Shown here: piece by piece, positions 1-12,813 of the stretch
Position numbering within the stretch: position 1 is the first letter of the stretch
Layout of the letters: every line of letters starts with the position of its first letter
Assembly (NCBI GenBank): GCA_023205875.1
Contig: CP060768.1
Location: 248,001-312,000, forward strand
Direction of reading: 5' to 3'
Source of the DNA: Chloropicon primus
Taxonomy: Eukaryota > Chlorophyta > Chloropicophyceae > Chloropicales > Chloropicaceae
DNA length: 64,000 nt
The notes under the pieces: model-generated
The model's input: only the letters and a program-made list of their open reading frames with translations
Told to the model about the DNA's origin: nothing
Database searches by the model: none
Made by a program: the position numbers and the translations under genes

Positions 1-684
1 TTGTTTTTTTCTTTTCCTTGGTTCTTGTTTTGATCTATTCGCCCACGACAACAACTTGAGGCAGCACAAGGCACGGCAGGCGCGACACCCTTGGTTACGC
101 GTCCTCGTCGCCGCGATCGCGATCGCCGATCACTCCGCGATCGATCGCTTCGCCCCGCTTTGGGTTTCTTCTCCGATCGATCGATCGATCGCAGAGATCG
201 TCGCCCCGTCGCCCGCGCTTTGGTTTCACCCGAAAACCAACGCCGGCCAGTTTCGCGAGGAAACCCTAATTCGGGGATCCGAAGATCCGAAACCAGAGGA
301 GGGACATGACTGTCTATTTTTTTTCTTGGGGGGGGGTCTTAAGGTTGTGCGCCCCATCAAAAGGATTGAGGGTCAGCTTCTGCCTCTCTCTCTCTCTCTC
401 TCTCTCTTTCGCTCTTCCCGCGTTTTTGCTTGCCAAAGAATCCTTTCTTCCTGGGGAAGCTGGGACAAGCAGGCCAGTAGTGATGATGAAGGACTCGAAG
501 AAGAAGAAGACCGCGCGCGCTTCCTCGGGAAGGGGTTGGTTTGTCGTCACCCGCTGCCCTTGGAATCTGCCAAGCGCCAAAAGCAACAACAACAAAAAAC
601 AAAAAATGTGTTTCTTTTATTGATGACGAGTTACAAAAAGGTGCCAGCCACCACCAAAGCGCACACCCTCGCCGAGGAGCCTCC
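1..684. other. Non-coding stretch at left edge
   Basis: I see no convincing gene here. The first 260 bases hold simple CGATCG/GATC-rich sequence (about 105-200), and AAACCCTAA at 261-269 matches a plant telo-box. A (CT)n run lies at about 385-408 and a G-run at about 328-337. Open frames on both strands start at TTG or GTG and have repeat-driven composition. It may hold the promoter of a gene beyond the left edge plus the 3' flank of the psb28 gene, which ends at 685. Confidence 0.4.
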
Positions 685-1266
685 TCAGGCCTTGTTGAAG
701 CCCAAGCCGTTCTCGTTGGCGTACCTCTCCATGAACCTCATGAACCTGTCCCACTGGAAGGCGGACTTCATCACGTAACGCGCCTCGATCTTGTTGGGCT
801 TTCCGTCGAGGAAGCTGGCGACCACGTCCTGGGTCTGAAGCTCCCCCTCCTCGTCTATCATGTACAACCCGGTGATCTCCCCCTTCGCCACCACGTCAGC
901 GTCGTTGTCGAATATCGTGGGCTTCATAAATATGAACGTCGCCACACCGTTGCTCCCGTCCCTCGAGCGGGTCAGCTTGACCTCCGGGACGACGGCCTCG
1001 TCCACGCCTCGGACGAACTGCATGACGCAGGCGCCCGCCGAGTCGCCCGCCGAGGCTCCGCACACCACCAACGACGACGACGACGACGAGGCCGACGACG
1101 ACGGCGGCGACAGGGTCTTTCCGGACGACGGCGAAGGGAACGGCGAGACGCGCAACCCTCCCCCCCTCGACCCCACGACCCTGGTGGTCGTGGCCCTCCT
1201 CCTCGCCGTGGCCTTGGCGCCGCTCCTCGAGCACTTGGCCGCCCTCATCGCAGTTCCCCCCACCAT
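685..1266 (-). CDS. psb28: Photosystem II assembly protein Psb28, nucleus-encoded plastid precursor
   Basis: Psb28 binds early photosystem II intermediates (the CP47 side) during assembly on the stromal face of the thylakoid. The last about 110 residues carry the family signature: [20 protein letters not shown], then [14 protein letters not shown]-type sequence (here [15 protein letters not shown]), [19 protein letters not shown] and NGLGF near the end. The ATG at 1266 gives 193 residues. The first about 75 are rich in Arg, Ser and Ala ([18 protein letters not shown]) and look like a chloroplast transit peptide, followed by a Ser-rich linker. An open frame continues upstream to a TTG at 1380 but has no better ATG; a second ATG is at 1248. 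No intron is seen. The G+C-rich linker contains a GAC/GTC triplet run, which is low-complexity rather than domain sequence. Identification is confident; the exact start is less so. Confidence 0.93.
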   Translation of the reverse strand: MVGGTAMRAAKCSRSGAKATARRRATTTRVVGSRGGGLRVSPFPSPSSGKTLSPPSSSASSSSSSLVVCGASAGDSAGACVMQFVRGVDEAVVPEVKLTRSRDGSNGVATFIFMKPTIFDNDADVVAKGEITGLYMIDEEGELQTQDVVASFLDGKPNKIEARYVMKSAFQWDRFMRFMERYANENGLGFNKA

Positions 1267-2943
1267 GTGATGTCCGTTACCAATGCTAGGTCGCCTGAGC
1301 AGCCCCCGCGTAACGGCCGACGAGGAGAACAGCAACAGCAGGAACCAAAAGATGCAAAGATGATTGAGATGAGAGCACAAAGCGTCGTGGGGTCAGAGAA
1401 TCTTCCCCACAGAATCTTCCACAGGGTGTCAAATCTCGCGAACGAGGGACGTGCAGATTGAGAACGACGAGACGGATTCCGTTTACGCGACCGTCTCTTC
1501 GCACAAGGTCCCGGAACCAGGCGCAGCACGCTCGAAAAAAACACTCACCTCTCTCTCTCTCTCTCTCTCGCCTTGATCCACCACGATCTCGCGGGCGGAG
1601 GCAACGTGTGGCTCAAACAAGAGGACCTGGAAATTTCCATTTGGGGGGGGGGGTACGAGTTTGGAGGTTGGAGGTGTCGGGGGAACGAACAACATCGTAA
1701 CGCACGTACCGGCAGCGAAGGGGAGAGGTGGAGGAGGTCCGGACACCGAGGAGGCCCGGGTGATCATGGTCAAAGACGGTGGAGATATTCTTAGGAGGCC
1801 CTCGTCACCCTGAACCAGAGCGTAGAGGAGTTTGAGACCCTTTTGGGTTTTCCGTTCGAGGCCACCTTGGAGGACGGGAAGGCCAAGAAGTGCATCGAGG
1901 GCGGCTTCTATGACGTGGCCAAGTCGTCGTCCAACTCTCGATCGATTACGGGTCTGGTTTACGGGAAGTGGAGAGAGCGATTTCTCGATCCCCGTTCGGT
2001 CTCTTGTCTTCTCCTTCTTCCAGCGACGATCCAACTCGTCTCGACGCGTGGGACGTGGTTGAGAAAACTTCAAGCCGCCGCGATCATCCGTGACAATCCG
2101 TGAGAGCACCGCGACCGAGGCACGATTGACTAAGCTCGCGACTCGAAGAAGTGGGAGGGACACACCGAAAATGCCTCCAACCCGACGAGACCTTCTCCTC
2201 AGCATCACCACCTTCCTTGCAGAAGAGGAGTCAGAGGATGTTGGAGTCTGGAGCAAGCGTTTTGGGGGAACCAACAAACAACATCAGGAAGGACAAAGGA
2301 CGTGGCGAAGGAGTACGAGTACACACGTACTACGAGAGATCCTGACTAGGGAACCGCGATGAGGGCCCCTTATTGAGGGCCACGATGACGATGGTCCATC
2401 CAAAACCTCAAACCCCAAGATTGGATTGGATGAACAATGGGACCCCGCGGGTCGTCACAACTTGACGCTCAGATTGAGAAAGCTGAGGACCCAAATATCC
2501 AAGTGTCACGACAAGATGGGCGAACTGAAGAACAAGATCGACTTCACATCAAGGAGGGAAGGAAAGGACAAGGGAGCACCACCGCCGGGGCCAAGGAACA
2601 AGGCTGATCGCCTTGAAGGACCGAGCTCAAGGAAGTGGGTTAGGTTTCTTCGTAAGTCGCGCATCCGGGTGTGGGAAACCACGACAAGATGGGCGAACTG
2701 AAGAACAAGATCGACTTCACATCAAGGAGGGAAGGAAAGGACAAGGGAGCACCACCGCCGGGGCCAAGGAACAAGGCTGATCGCCTTGAAGGACCGAGCT
2801 CAAGGAAGTGGGTTAGGTTTCTTCGTAAGTCGCGCATCCGGGTGTAGGAAATTTCCGTTTCTCACATGTGTGACGTCTCTCGATGAATATTGTTTGGTGA
2901 ATCCCGAATGCGGAAACCACAAGCGAAACAAGCGGCGTCAACA
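1267..2943. other. 1.7-kb stretch between psb28 and the demethylase: leaders plus a possible gene relic
   Basis: The psb28 side has a (CT)n run at about 1551-1570, which is (GA)n in psb28 sense. Coding-like pieces then appear on the plus strand but do not join into one open frame. One is at about 1665-1795 (residues THVPAAKGRGGGGPDTEEAR). One is at about 1799-1935 (VTLNQSVEEFETLLGFPFEA, then ATLEDGKAKKCIEGGFYDVA). One is at about 2384-2655 (TLRLRKLRTQISKCHDKMGE). Possible splice signals exist (gtacgag at about 1653, ttcttag at about 1793, gtaagt at 2652 and 2825). It could be a small multi-exon gene or a decayed one. I recognise no family. The 173-bp tandem duplication is listed separately. 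Confidence 0.3.
2507..2850. repeat. Near-perfect 173-bp tandem duplication
   Basis: Unit 1 (2507-2679) and unit 2 (2680-2850) both start CACGACAAGATGGGCGAACT and match base for base except one G/A difference (2673 versus 2846). The period of 173 is not a multiple of 3, so any reading frame through unit 1 shifts in unit 2. Each unit ends with a donor-like gtaagt. The near identity implies a recent duplication, or an assembly artefact. Confidence 0.95.
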
Positions 2944-5095
<2,152 letters not shown>

Positions 5096-5142
5096 TTTGT
5101 AAAAATAAATGTAAAATTTTGTGTGTTTTTTTCCTTGCTCTC

Positions 5143-6411
5143 TTAGACTGGGACTTTGTCCGCCCCTGTTATGAAACCAAAGAAACCCACAGGGTCCTTT
5201 GGTTTCATGACTGATTTCTTCAAGTCCTCCACGTCTTCCATCGTGATGCTCACCTCCTCCCCCCCTCCCTTGGACCCCCTTTCCACGCCGGGGGGTGCCA
5301 GATCGTCGTCGTTGGAAGCAGCGCCAACGTGCCCCCCTGCCGGCCCACTTGACGTTTCTTCCCGGGCAGGCCCCGGGGGTGCTGATTTCCTCGAGAAGGC
5401 CCTGACCTGACTGGCGAGCTGATTTATTCTGTCTATGTACTCAACATTCTCCGTGATGAGCTTGTCGATCGTGCTCGATGCGGCAAGACACTGTGCGTTG
5501 GAGTCATCCAAAGTCCTCTTGACAAGAGACGTCTTCTCTTCTCCTTGAGCCAACCGGGCCTTCAGCGCCTCGTTCTCCGCTTGAAAGGGGCCCCCTTGAG
5601 CCAACCGGGCCTTCAGCGCCTCGTTCTCCGCTTGAAGGGACTCCCCTTGAGCCAACCGGGCCTTCAGCACCTCGTTCTCCGCTTGAAGGGACTCGGCCTC
5701 TTCATCCGCCCCAGTGCTTTCCGCCATCGCGGCCAGCTTCGCCAGCTGCTCATCGAGCTCCCGCCTGAGCTGCGATGCCAGACCCCTTTCTTTGGCCAGG
5801 GCTTTTTCTGCTTTGTTGAGCTGCCTCGTAAGAGTGTCCTTCTCCTCCTGAAATGCCGTGGCGGTCCCCCTCTGTTTCGTTGGCGTCCTCGGAAGGTTGG
5901 TCTCCTTCTTGGCCTGCATGGCCAGCGTCTTTTGCTCCAGAGCCACGTAGGCTTCCCTCAACCTCGCCAACTCGGTGGTCAGCGACAAGATCTGCTTGTC
6001 ACGATCAAGCTTTGCCTCTTCGCTCTTCTCTAACTCGTATTCTAGCTCCAAATACTTTGCCCTGCTGGCGTTGAGCTCCTCTGTCAGCCCATCAACGATC
6101 TCAGCCTGCCACTCTTCTATGCTCGACTGCTGACTCTTTGACGATCCCGCGGGCGATCCTGATGCCGCCCTTTCGCCCGCTTCCCCCCCATAGGGTGGGG
6201 CCTCGCCCTGATCGCCTGGCACTCCTTCATCCTCCTTCACAACCTTGTCGCTCTTCCCGGTTTCTGGGGACTTGGCGATGATTTCCACGCGAACATGAGT
6301 CTGACAGCTTTCAGTGGCGGTGCCCTCCGCCTGGACCTCGCCGCCCCCTTCCCTCCCAGCGCAAGTCAGGCTCACCTGAACGAGGCCTTCCTCCTCCGTT
6401 TCTGTCCTCAT
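5143..6411 (-). CDS. Coiled-coil protein with internal 17-residue repeats
   Basis: No family recognised. A single open frame of 422 residues from a true ATG at 6411. The N-terminus is acidic and disordered. From about residue 100 to 330 the sequence is heptad-rich and Leu/Glu/Lys/Ala-rich, typical of a long coiled coil. Within it, a 17-residue unit (core LQAENEALKARLAQG) occurs three times in tandem (DNA about 5545-5695, period 51 bp). The C-terminus is Pro/Gly-rich and ends with a VMKPKDPVGFFGF-like segment whose DNA forms an inverted repeat. It is transcribed convergently with the demethylase and divergently from the ABCI10-like gene. It could be a scaffold, golgin-like or cytoskeletal protein; nothing fixes its location. 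Confidence 0.75.
   Translation of the reverse strand: MRTETEEEGLVQVSLTCAGREGGGEVQAEGTATESCQTHVRVEIIAKSPETGKSDKVVKEDEGVPGDQGEAPPYGGEAGERAASGSPAGSSKSQQSSIEEWQAEIVDGLTEELNASRAKYLELEYELEKSEEAKLDRDKQILSLTTELARLREAYVALEQKTLAMQAKKETNLPRTPTKQRGTATAFQEEKDTLTRQLNKAEKALAKERGLASQLRRELDEQLAKLAAMAESTGADEEAESLQAENEVLKARLAQGESLQAENEALKARLAQGGPFQAENEALKARLAQGEEKTSLVKRTLDDSNAQCLAASSTIDKLITENVEYIDRINQLASQVRAFSRKSAPPGPAREETSSGPAGGHVGAASNDDDLAPPGVERGSKGGGEEVSITMEDVEDLKKSVMKPKDPVGFFGFITGADKVPV
5171..5208. repeat. Perfect 12-bp inverted repeat at a convergent gene end
   Basis: The arms ATGAAACCAAAG (5171-5182) and CTTTGGTTTCAT (5197-5208) are exact reverse complements with a 14-base spacer. The hairpin lies inside the last codons of the minus-strand coiled-coil gene and about 75 bases past the stop of the convergent demethylase. 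Confidence 0.85.
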
Positions 6412-6823
6412 CAGTGGACTACGACGCTTGGCACTGACCCGCCCAGGACTCCAATTCCATCAATCAAGGACTCTACGGAAAGATCGCGAGGTCTAGTTTC
6501 GTCCAGTGTCCTCCTTCCCCCTTACCTCGTCGTGACCGTCCTCAACTTGGTCCACGAAGACTCTCAAAGTGCCTCGGGCCTCCGACCTTTGGCTCCCCCT
6601 CCCCCCTGGTTTGAAAGTGCACAGCGAGGAGGAGGAGGAGGAGGTCGTCGCGTGACTTCACGACGGGTTTTTTTGGTTGTAGTGGGTCGAGGGATGAAGG
6701 AGACAGGGACTGAAGGAAGAATCGTCTCGATATCTTTCGATTGATACCTTGGTCGAGGGATTTGGCCCAAGGGAGGCCAAGGGAGGCGCTAGTGACTGTG
6801 TCTGTGAAGCAGGAAGGGGAAGG
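6412..6823. promoter_or_regulatory. Divergent intergenic region between coiled-coil gene and ABCI10-like gene
   Basis: This region must carry promoters for both neighbours. It contains a strong copy of the recurring element (CGGAAAGATCGCGAGG at 6476-6491, extended to TTTCG at 6501), 65 bases upstream of the minus-strand ATG. A GGA-rich run lies at about 6626-6645 and a GATATCTTTCGAT stretch at about 6729-6742. The open frame leading into the ABC gene begins at a TTG (6749), so no coding is claimed here. Confidence 0.5.
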
Positions 6824-7546
6824 ATGTCTGCAGCACTCGAGGCGAGACGGCTGTGGGTGAAGCGTGGCGGGGGCAGTGGGGAGCAGAGCAAGGCGGTGCT
6901 AAAGAATGTGAACTTGAGAGTCCAGAGGGGGCACCTCCACATGCTTCTTGGAAAGAACGGGAGCGGGAAGTCGACGTTCATGGAAACCATTGCTGGACTC
7001 TTGCCGATATCGAGTGGAGAGCTCTCAGTGGCCGTCCAGCCGTGCAGAGTCGTGAGCCAGAACCCGGACCACTCGATCATCTTGCCGACGGTGTGGTCCG
7101 AGGTGGCGTTTGGCTTGTGGGACCAGGATCTCGAGCCAGCCGTCGTGGAGGAGAAGGTCCTGAAGGCGTTGAGGCAGGTGAACCTCGAGGGAATGAGCGC
7201 GAGCTCCATTGGGACGCTGTCTGGGGGGCAGAAGCAGAGGCTCGCTTTGGCTGGAGCCCTGGTGGAGTCGCCGAAGCTTCTTCTCCTGGACGAGATCACG
7301 AGCTTTCTTGACGTGGAAAACCAGTTCGGCGTCCTCCGAACCGTGAAAGACCTGATCCAAGGGGATCCGGAGGGGGAACTCAGTGCGTTGTGGGTCACGC
7401 ACAGGTCCGAGGAGCTCCAGTACGCCTCCAGCGCGTCTCTGATGGATAAGGGCGAAATCGTCGGGGTTGCTGCCGACCAGAGCGAGGTGGGAGACCTGGT
7501 TCGGCAGTTTGAACAAGTTTGCCGCCTTCAGGGGGACGTGTGGTAG
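6824..7546 (+). CDS. ABCI10: ABC-transporter ATPase subunit, ABCI10/ECF-A-like, probably plastid
   Basis: A soluble ABC nucleotide-binding domain of 240 residues without a membrane domain. Visible motifs: Walker A GKNGSGKS at about residues 46-53, signature LSGGQKQR at about 135, Walker B LLLLDEITSF at about 155, and a switch His in WVTHRSEE. Sequence and length fit the cyanobacterial-type ECF/NikO ATPases called ABCI10 in plants, where the protein sits at the plastid envelope and is needed for chloroplast biogenesis. No clear transit peptide follows the chosen ATG, so either targeting is cryptic or a short upstream exon is missed. The TTG-initiated extension upstream does not look like a transit peptide. 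The transported substrate cannot be read from sequence. Confidence 0.82.
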   Translation: MSAALEARRLWVKRGGGSGEQSKAVLKNVNLRVQRGHLHMLLGKNGSGKSTFMETIAGLLPISSGELSVAVQPCRVVSQNPDHSIILPTVWSEVAFGLWDQDLEPAVVEEKVLKALRQVNLEGMSASSIGTLSGGQKQRLALAGALVESPKLLLLDEITSFLDVENQFGVLRTVKDLIQGDPEGELSALWVTHRSEELQYASSASLMDKGEIVGVAADQSEVGDLVRQFEQVCRLQGDVW

Positions 7547-8282
7547 AGAGGCTTGCCCACGACGACGCTCGTGAGAAGAATATTTTGTGTATATTGATGT
7601 ATTATTGCTTTCAGAGGTTGCGAGAACCGGGGGTTATGACCCTCCGAATCGATTCACGGGCAGGACCCCCGCCCCCTTTCCTTTGCCCATCATCAACCTC
7701 TGGCAAATCCTCAGGATTGGGCCATCCTCAACAAGCGAGGAGAGCGAAAACGAGCGAGGAAGAGACGAGAACTCCTCCATCTGCCACCCTCCCACCCTCG
7801 TCCTCCACCACCACCACCACCATCAGCAGCAGCATCACTACCCAAGGTCCAGGTTTGCTTGGGGTGCTGGTGTGAAATTCCCAGAAAGAAAGAGAGAGAG
7901 AGAGAGGCAAGAGAAAGAAATAGTGTGTGTGTGTGTGTGTGTGCCAAGTGAACCGCTCCGCTTCCGCTTCCCTCCCTCAATGCATCATCATCATCTCCCT
8001 CTGTCCTCTTCAATCTGCTGCTGGCGAAAATCCGGATCCATTTTTCAGCAGCTCCTGGCGGCTGGGCTGGAGGAAGGGACTCTCTTTCGTCGGTCATTCA
8101 TCGCATCGGGAAGGAACGGAAGGCGCCTTACGGATTGGTTCGATCGTTGTCCTCCTCGTGACGCGTTCTCTTCCTCTTCGTGTTTCGACGACGACGACGG
8201 TCCAAGTTTTTTTTCTTTTTCTTCTCCTCCTCGTGGAGTTGATTGCGATTGACTGTCGAGAGACAAGAGCAAGCAAGGGACC
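7547..8282. promoter_or_regulatory. Intergenic region: ABCI10-like 3' end and UTP12 5' leader
   Basis: No gene seen. The region holds CCA/CAT triplet runs (about 7806-7836), a (GA)n run at about 7890-7906 and a (GT)n run at about 7924-7942. Both are in the sense orientation of UTP12, whose ATG is at 8283 in the context ACCATGG. A GACGAC triplet run lies at about 8186-8200. Confidence 0.5.
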
Positions 8283-11194
8283 ATGGTGAAGGCTTACTTG
8301 AGGTATGAGCACAGCTTGTGCTTTGGTATTGTGGCCAGCACGAGCTCCAGGACAGCGAAGATTGTGGAAGGGTTTCCTGAGAAAGGTGACACGGCCATCG
8401 CACCAGCCCTCGAGGGCATCAACTTGTGGCAACTCCGAAAGGTAAGTTAAGTTCTCTGCTGCTCAGAGTGGTGTGGGTTTCGGTTTCAGCCAATGCCGAA
8501 TTGCTAACGCTGATGTTTTTGCTCATCGTCACGCAGGGTGTGCTGCTGAAGCGGATGGTGCCATCAGGTTCTGGCGCGTTCTCACAGGCCGCCGAGGAAA
8601 CCGCCGTTGGCTCTGCAGTGGGTGCTGGCCCAACTTCTTCGGAGGGAGCAGTAACGGCGTTGTGCAGGATACCCGGTAGGGGTCAGGTTGCTGCCGGACA
8701 CTCCACAGGGAGTCTGAAATTGTGGAACCTCTCTACTGGATTCTGCGAGGCTTCGTTCAGTGGCCACAAGACTGCTGTGAGCTGCCTCGCGTACTCGCCG
8801 GAGAAGGCGACCCTGGCGAGCGGTGGAAGGGACTCGGACATTGTCTTGTGGGACCTTGTCTCGGAGTCCGGCCTCTTCAGGCTCAAAGGTCACAGGAACG
8901 AGGTCACTGCTCTTGTGTTTTTGCCCGAGCATGACTCTTTGGTGAGCTCGAGCAAGGACGCCTGCATCAGAGTATGGAGCCTCGGGTCTCAGCACTGCAC
9001 CCAGGTCGTGACCATGCACAGGGGAGAGGTCTGGTCCATGGACCTGTCGCACGACCGCAGGTGCCTCGTCACCGGGTCTTTGGATGACCAGCTTCTTTGC
9101 TTCAGGGTCAAGACTGTGGAGGAATTGGAGGAGGAGGGCGAAGAGAGCAATGCTTCCATCATTGGCAGCTCCTCGGACGTGTTGACCCCGAGTGGGACCT
9201 TGGTGAGGAGGAGCCAGAGCAGAGTCCAGCAACTGCTTTTTGACAGCTCTAGCGGGTCGCGAGGCAGCAAGTACTTTGGCGTTCTTGGGGTGGGAAAGGT
9301 GTTCGAGTTATACAGAACTCTGACCGCCAAGGAGTCCGCCAAGAAAGCAAAGAGGAAGCTCAAGCGGAAGAGGGAGAAGGAGAAGCAACTTGCGTCGCAG
9401 TCTCCCGGTGGCATGGAAAGCGGTGGCGCCACCGGTTCAGCGGGAAAGGATGACGGTCCAAGCGTAGCCGCGGAGCCAACACTGGCGGACGACTTTCAGC
9501 TGGAGACCACGATAAGCTTGAAGCACAAGATAAAGTCGTTCTTCTTCACGAGCTCGAGGTCGGGGAAGCTCAGGATAGTCTTGGCGCTCGCGAACAACTC
9601 CTTGGAGGTTTACGAGCTCAACCAGAAGAGCGAGCCAGAAGACTCGGGAATGGAGGCTTTGAGGATACACTCGCTGGACTCCCAGGGGCATGGCGGAGAT
9701 GTGAGGTCACTGAGCGTGTCGAACGACAACTCGATGATCCTGTCCTGCAGTTACAACGGCATCAAGATCTGGAACTCGAACAGTGGCAACTGCTTACGAG
9801 CTTGCGCCGGGGGCTATGGCCTGTGCTGCACCTTTGTGGTCGGCGACAGGTACGCTTGCGTTGGCACCAAATCGGGAGCGATCGAGGTCTACGACGTGTC
9901 CTTTGGGGGCAAGATTCAGGTGATCGATGCGCACGAGCAAGCGGTGTGGAGCATGAGGGCTCTGCCGGACAGCAGTGGCCTGGTCAGCGTCAGCGGGGAC
10001 GGCCAAATCAAGTTCTGGGAGTATGGGATGCTCACCACGGACGCGGACACGGAGAACGCCAGCAAGGCCTTGACCCTGGAGCACAAGAGGAGCCTCAAGA
10101 TGCCAGAGGATGTCCTTTGCATCGCCATCGACAACGAGGGCAAGTACATCGCCGTGGGATTGATCGACGCGAGCATCAAGATGTTTTTCACGGACACCCT
10201 GAAGTTCTACCTCTCCCTCTACGGGCACAAGCTGCCTGTGCTGTGCTGCGACATCTCCTCTGACGGCACCCTCCTTGCGAGTGGATCCGCGGACAAGAAC
10301 CTGAAGATTTGGGGGGTCGACTTCGGGGACTGCCACAAGTCCCTTTTTGCTCACACGGACTCGGTCACCCAAGTCAAGTTTGTCCCAAAGACCCACTACT
10401 TGTTTACCGCCGGGAAGGACGGGGTGCTCAAGTACTGGGACGCGGACAAGTTTGAGCTCCTCCTGGAGCTCAAGGCGCACCACTCCGAGATCTGGTCGCT
10501 CGCCGTGAGCTCCGGCGGCGAGTTCTGCATCACGGGGTCCCACGACACTTCCATCAGGAGGTGGGACAGGACGGAAGAAGCCTTCTTTCTCGAGGAGGAG
10601 AAGGAGAAGAGGCTCGAGACGATGTTCGACTCTGTTCTCGATGACGACAACATCGAGAAGCTGAATGCGGCGTGGGAGGCTGAGGGGGCATCCGCTGCCG
10701 CTGGAAAGAAGAGCCAGCAGACGGTGACGGCCGCGGACAGCGCTATTGATGCGCTGGATATCGCAAACCATGAGCTGGAGAGGATCGAGGAGCATAGGAC
10801 TCAGGTCGAGAAGGGCAGGAACAAGGCCAAGTTCGTCCCCAACCCACTTCTGCTTGGAAGGGAGCCGCTGGACTTTGTGTTCGAGACCTTGAAAAAGATC
10901 AAGAGCTCGGACATCGAGCAGGCCCTGATCCTGCTGCCTTTCAACGACGCCCTCAAGGTCTTGGCCTACTGCGAGTCTTGGCTCAAGGACCCCATGGAGA
11001 CCGAGTTCACGTGCAAGATCGTCATGACCCTGGTTCGTATCCACCTGGACCAGATTCAGAACACAACGAACGTGAAGCCCCTGCTGTCAAGCCTGCGCGA
11101 GCTCATGAGGCCATCCCTGGGAAGGATCAAGTCCATCATCGGCACGAACAAGGCCGCGATCACCTTTCTGAGGATGAAGACCGAGGCGGCGTGA
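8283..11194 (+). CDS. UTP12: U3 snoRNP / SSU processome WD40 protein Utp12 (WDR3)
   Basis: UTP12/WDR3 is a UTP-B subunit of the nucleolar small-subunit processome needed for early 18S rRNA processing. Exon 1 is 8283-8441 and exon 2 is 8537-11194, joined in phase 0 (938 residues, matching the family length of about 940). The N-terminus MVKAYLRYEHSLCFGIVAS is the conserved UTP12 start and is found only when exon 1 is included. Tandem WD40 repeats fill roughly residues 60-700 in two propellers, with typical WD endings (KLWNLS, VLWDLV, RVWSLG, KFWEYG, KIWGVD, KYWDAD, RRWDRT). A basic Lys/Arg linker (about 345-365) probably aids nuclear targeting. The C-terminal Utp12 domain covers about 800-930 (DIEQALILLPFNDALKVL). 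The 3' end converges with Rubisco activase. Confidence 0.95.
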
Positions 11195-11387
11195 CGACGG
11201 GCGACGGTGGTGATGGCGAGCGGGAGCGAAGGGAACGCCCGCAAAGGGCTGCGCAGACCTCCTCTTAATGATTTGAATTGTTGAATTGTTGAATTTAATA
11301 GTTCTCCAAAGGCAAAAAAAAACGTTTTCAATTGATCTATTATTTTTTTTTTCGAGTTGAGTTTTTTCTTCTTCTTTTCTCGCTCCT
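11195..11387. other. Convergent 3' ends of UTP12 and Rubisco activase
   Basis: This A+T-rich spacer contains TTGAATTGTTGAATTG and T-rich runs (11341-11352). It presumably holds both polyadenylation sites. No gene seen. Confidence 0.45.
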
Positions 11388-12813
11388 TTAGATGGCCTTG
11401 ACGTCCTCAGGGAGCGAAGTTCCCTCGACACCGGCGAGCTCGGCTCCGTCCAGGTAGGCATCAGCAAGCTGCACCCTCTTGACGTTCTCCTGCTCCTCGA
11501 CCAAGAGGTTTCCGTACCTCATCAAGGACTCGACGTCCATCTGTGGAGGGGCGAACTTTGGTGGACCCTCCCTGGAGTTGACGAGCCTCGAGCTCAAGTT
11601 CTCCAGACCGGTGTCGCCGATGAATCCCCTGACGAGGTCATCGTAGATCCTGGCCCTGAGGGCACCGAAGAAATCGATGGACTGGTTAGGGAAAGCGTCG
11701 ACCAACCTCTCGATGGCGACCTCTCCAATGTCGTCGTCCTTGAAGATACCGCTGCAGATTCCGACCCTGTCCTCCCTGGTTGGGTTCCAGTAGAACTTCT
11801 CCATACGTCCGTCACGGATGAGCGGGGCGTACAAGGTGGAGAAATCGTTACCGGTGCAGATGATAGGGACCCTTGGGATCTCCTCGTTGTTGTAGACACC
11901 TGGGAGCTGGACGTTGGTAGGGCTGTCGGCGATGTTCATCAAGGTGGCGTTGACCATCTGGTTGTTGACGGTGTACTGGGTGGTTCCGCCCATCCTTCCG
12001 GCACCGGCGTCAAGATCGTTGATGAAGAGGGAGCACATCTTTCCCTTCTTGATGACGTCGGAGGCCTCCCTGTACCTCTGCCTGACGAGCTTGGCTGGCT
12101 CTCCGGCGTTACCGGACTCCAACTCACCGGCACTCATGACGATGGGGTTGACGCCCAACTTCTGGAAGGCCAAGTGGGTCTGGAAGGTCTTGCCCTGACC
12201 CTTTCCTCCCCAGACTCCCAAGATCAGTGGGACCTTGATCTTAGGAAGCTCCATGAAGTTCTTGGCAATGTGCACGGTGAGCTTGTCCAGGAAAGGCTTG
12301 GAGATGTAGAACCCCTCGGCGGTGGTGTTGTCGTACGTCTTCAAGCCACCGGACATGTAGTCGGAGGAGGACTGGATCTGGTTGTGGGTTCCCTGCATGC
12401 CGGCGGCGCCCTGGAATCCGGATCCGACCATGCCGCGACCGCGGTGGATGTCCATCTGGTCGTTGCCTGGACCAGAGTCATCGGCGAGTCCGGCCCACCT
12501 GTCCTTCTTCTCGGCCTGAACCCTCACGGCTCTCTTGGCCTGGCCCGCCCTGGAGGCCACTGGGGCTCTCCTGGTGACGTGGGATGGGATGGAAGAACGA
12601 GAGAGAGCAAGAGGGTCAGCACACACGTCGCGAGTGAGCGAGTGAGGAGGTTGGGGTGCGTTGAAGAAGAGACAAGGGAGAGAGAGAGAGAGAGAGAGGG
12701 ACGAGGACGACGCGGGATGACGAGGAAGAAGAAGAAGAAGAAGAAGAAAAAAAAGAAACAGAGACGTACCTGGCCTTGACGGTGGTGGTGTTCTTCATCG
12801 CAACAGCCTTCAT
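11388..12813 (-). CDS. RCA: Rubisco activase, plastid precursor (short form)
   Basis: An AAA+ remodelling ATPase in the chloroplast stroma that removes inhibitory sugar phosphates from Rubisco. Exon 1 is 12770-12813 and exon 2 is 11388-12570 (transcript order high to low), joined in phase 2, giving 408 residues. The 44-base first exon encodes MKAVAMKNTTTVKA, so the intron splits the transit peptide, which continues as RRAPVASRAGQAKRAVRVQA. Walker A is GVWGGKGQGKT (about residues 133-143), Walker B is FINDLDAGAGR, followed by NNQMVNATLMNIAD and the sensor region IICTGNDFSTLYAPLIRDGR. The C-terminus ends EGTSLPEDVKAI and lacks the Cys-containing redox extension of plant alpha-isoforms, so thioredoxin control of that type is not expected. 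The intron has (CT)n and CTT-rich tracts. Confidence 0.97.
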
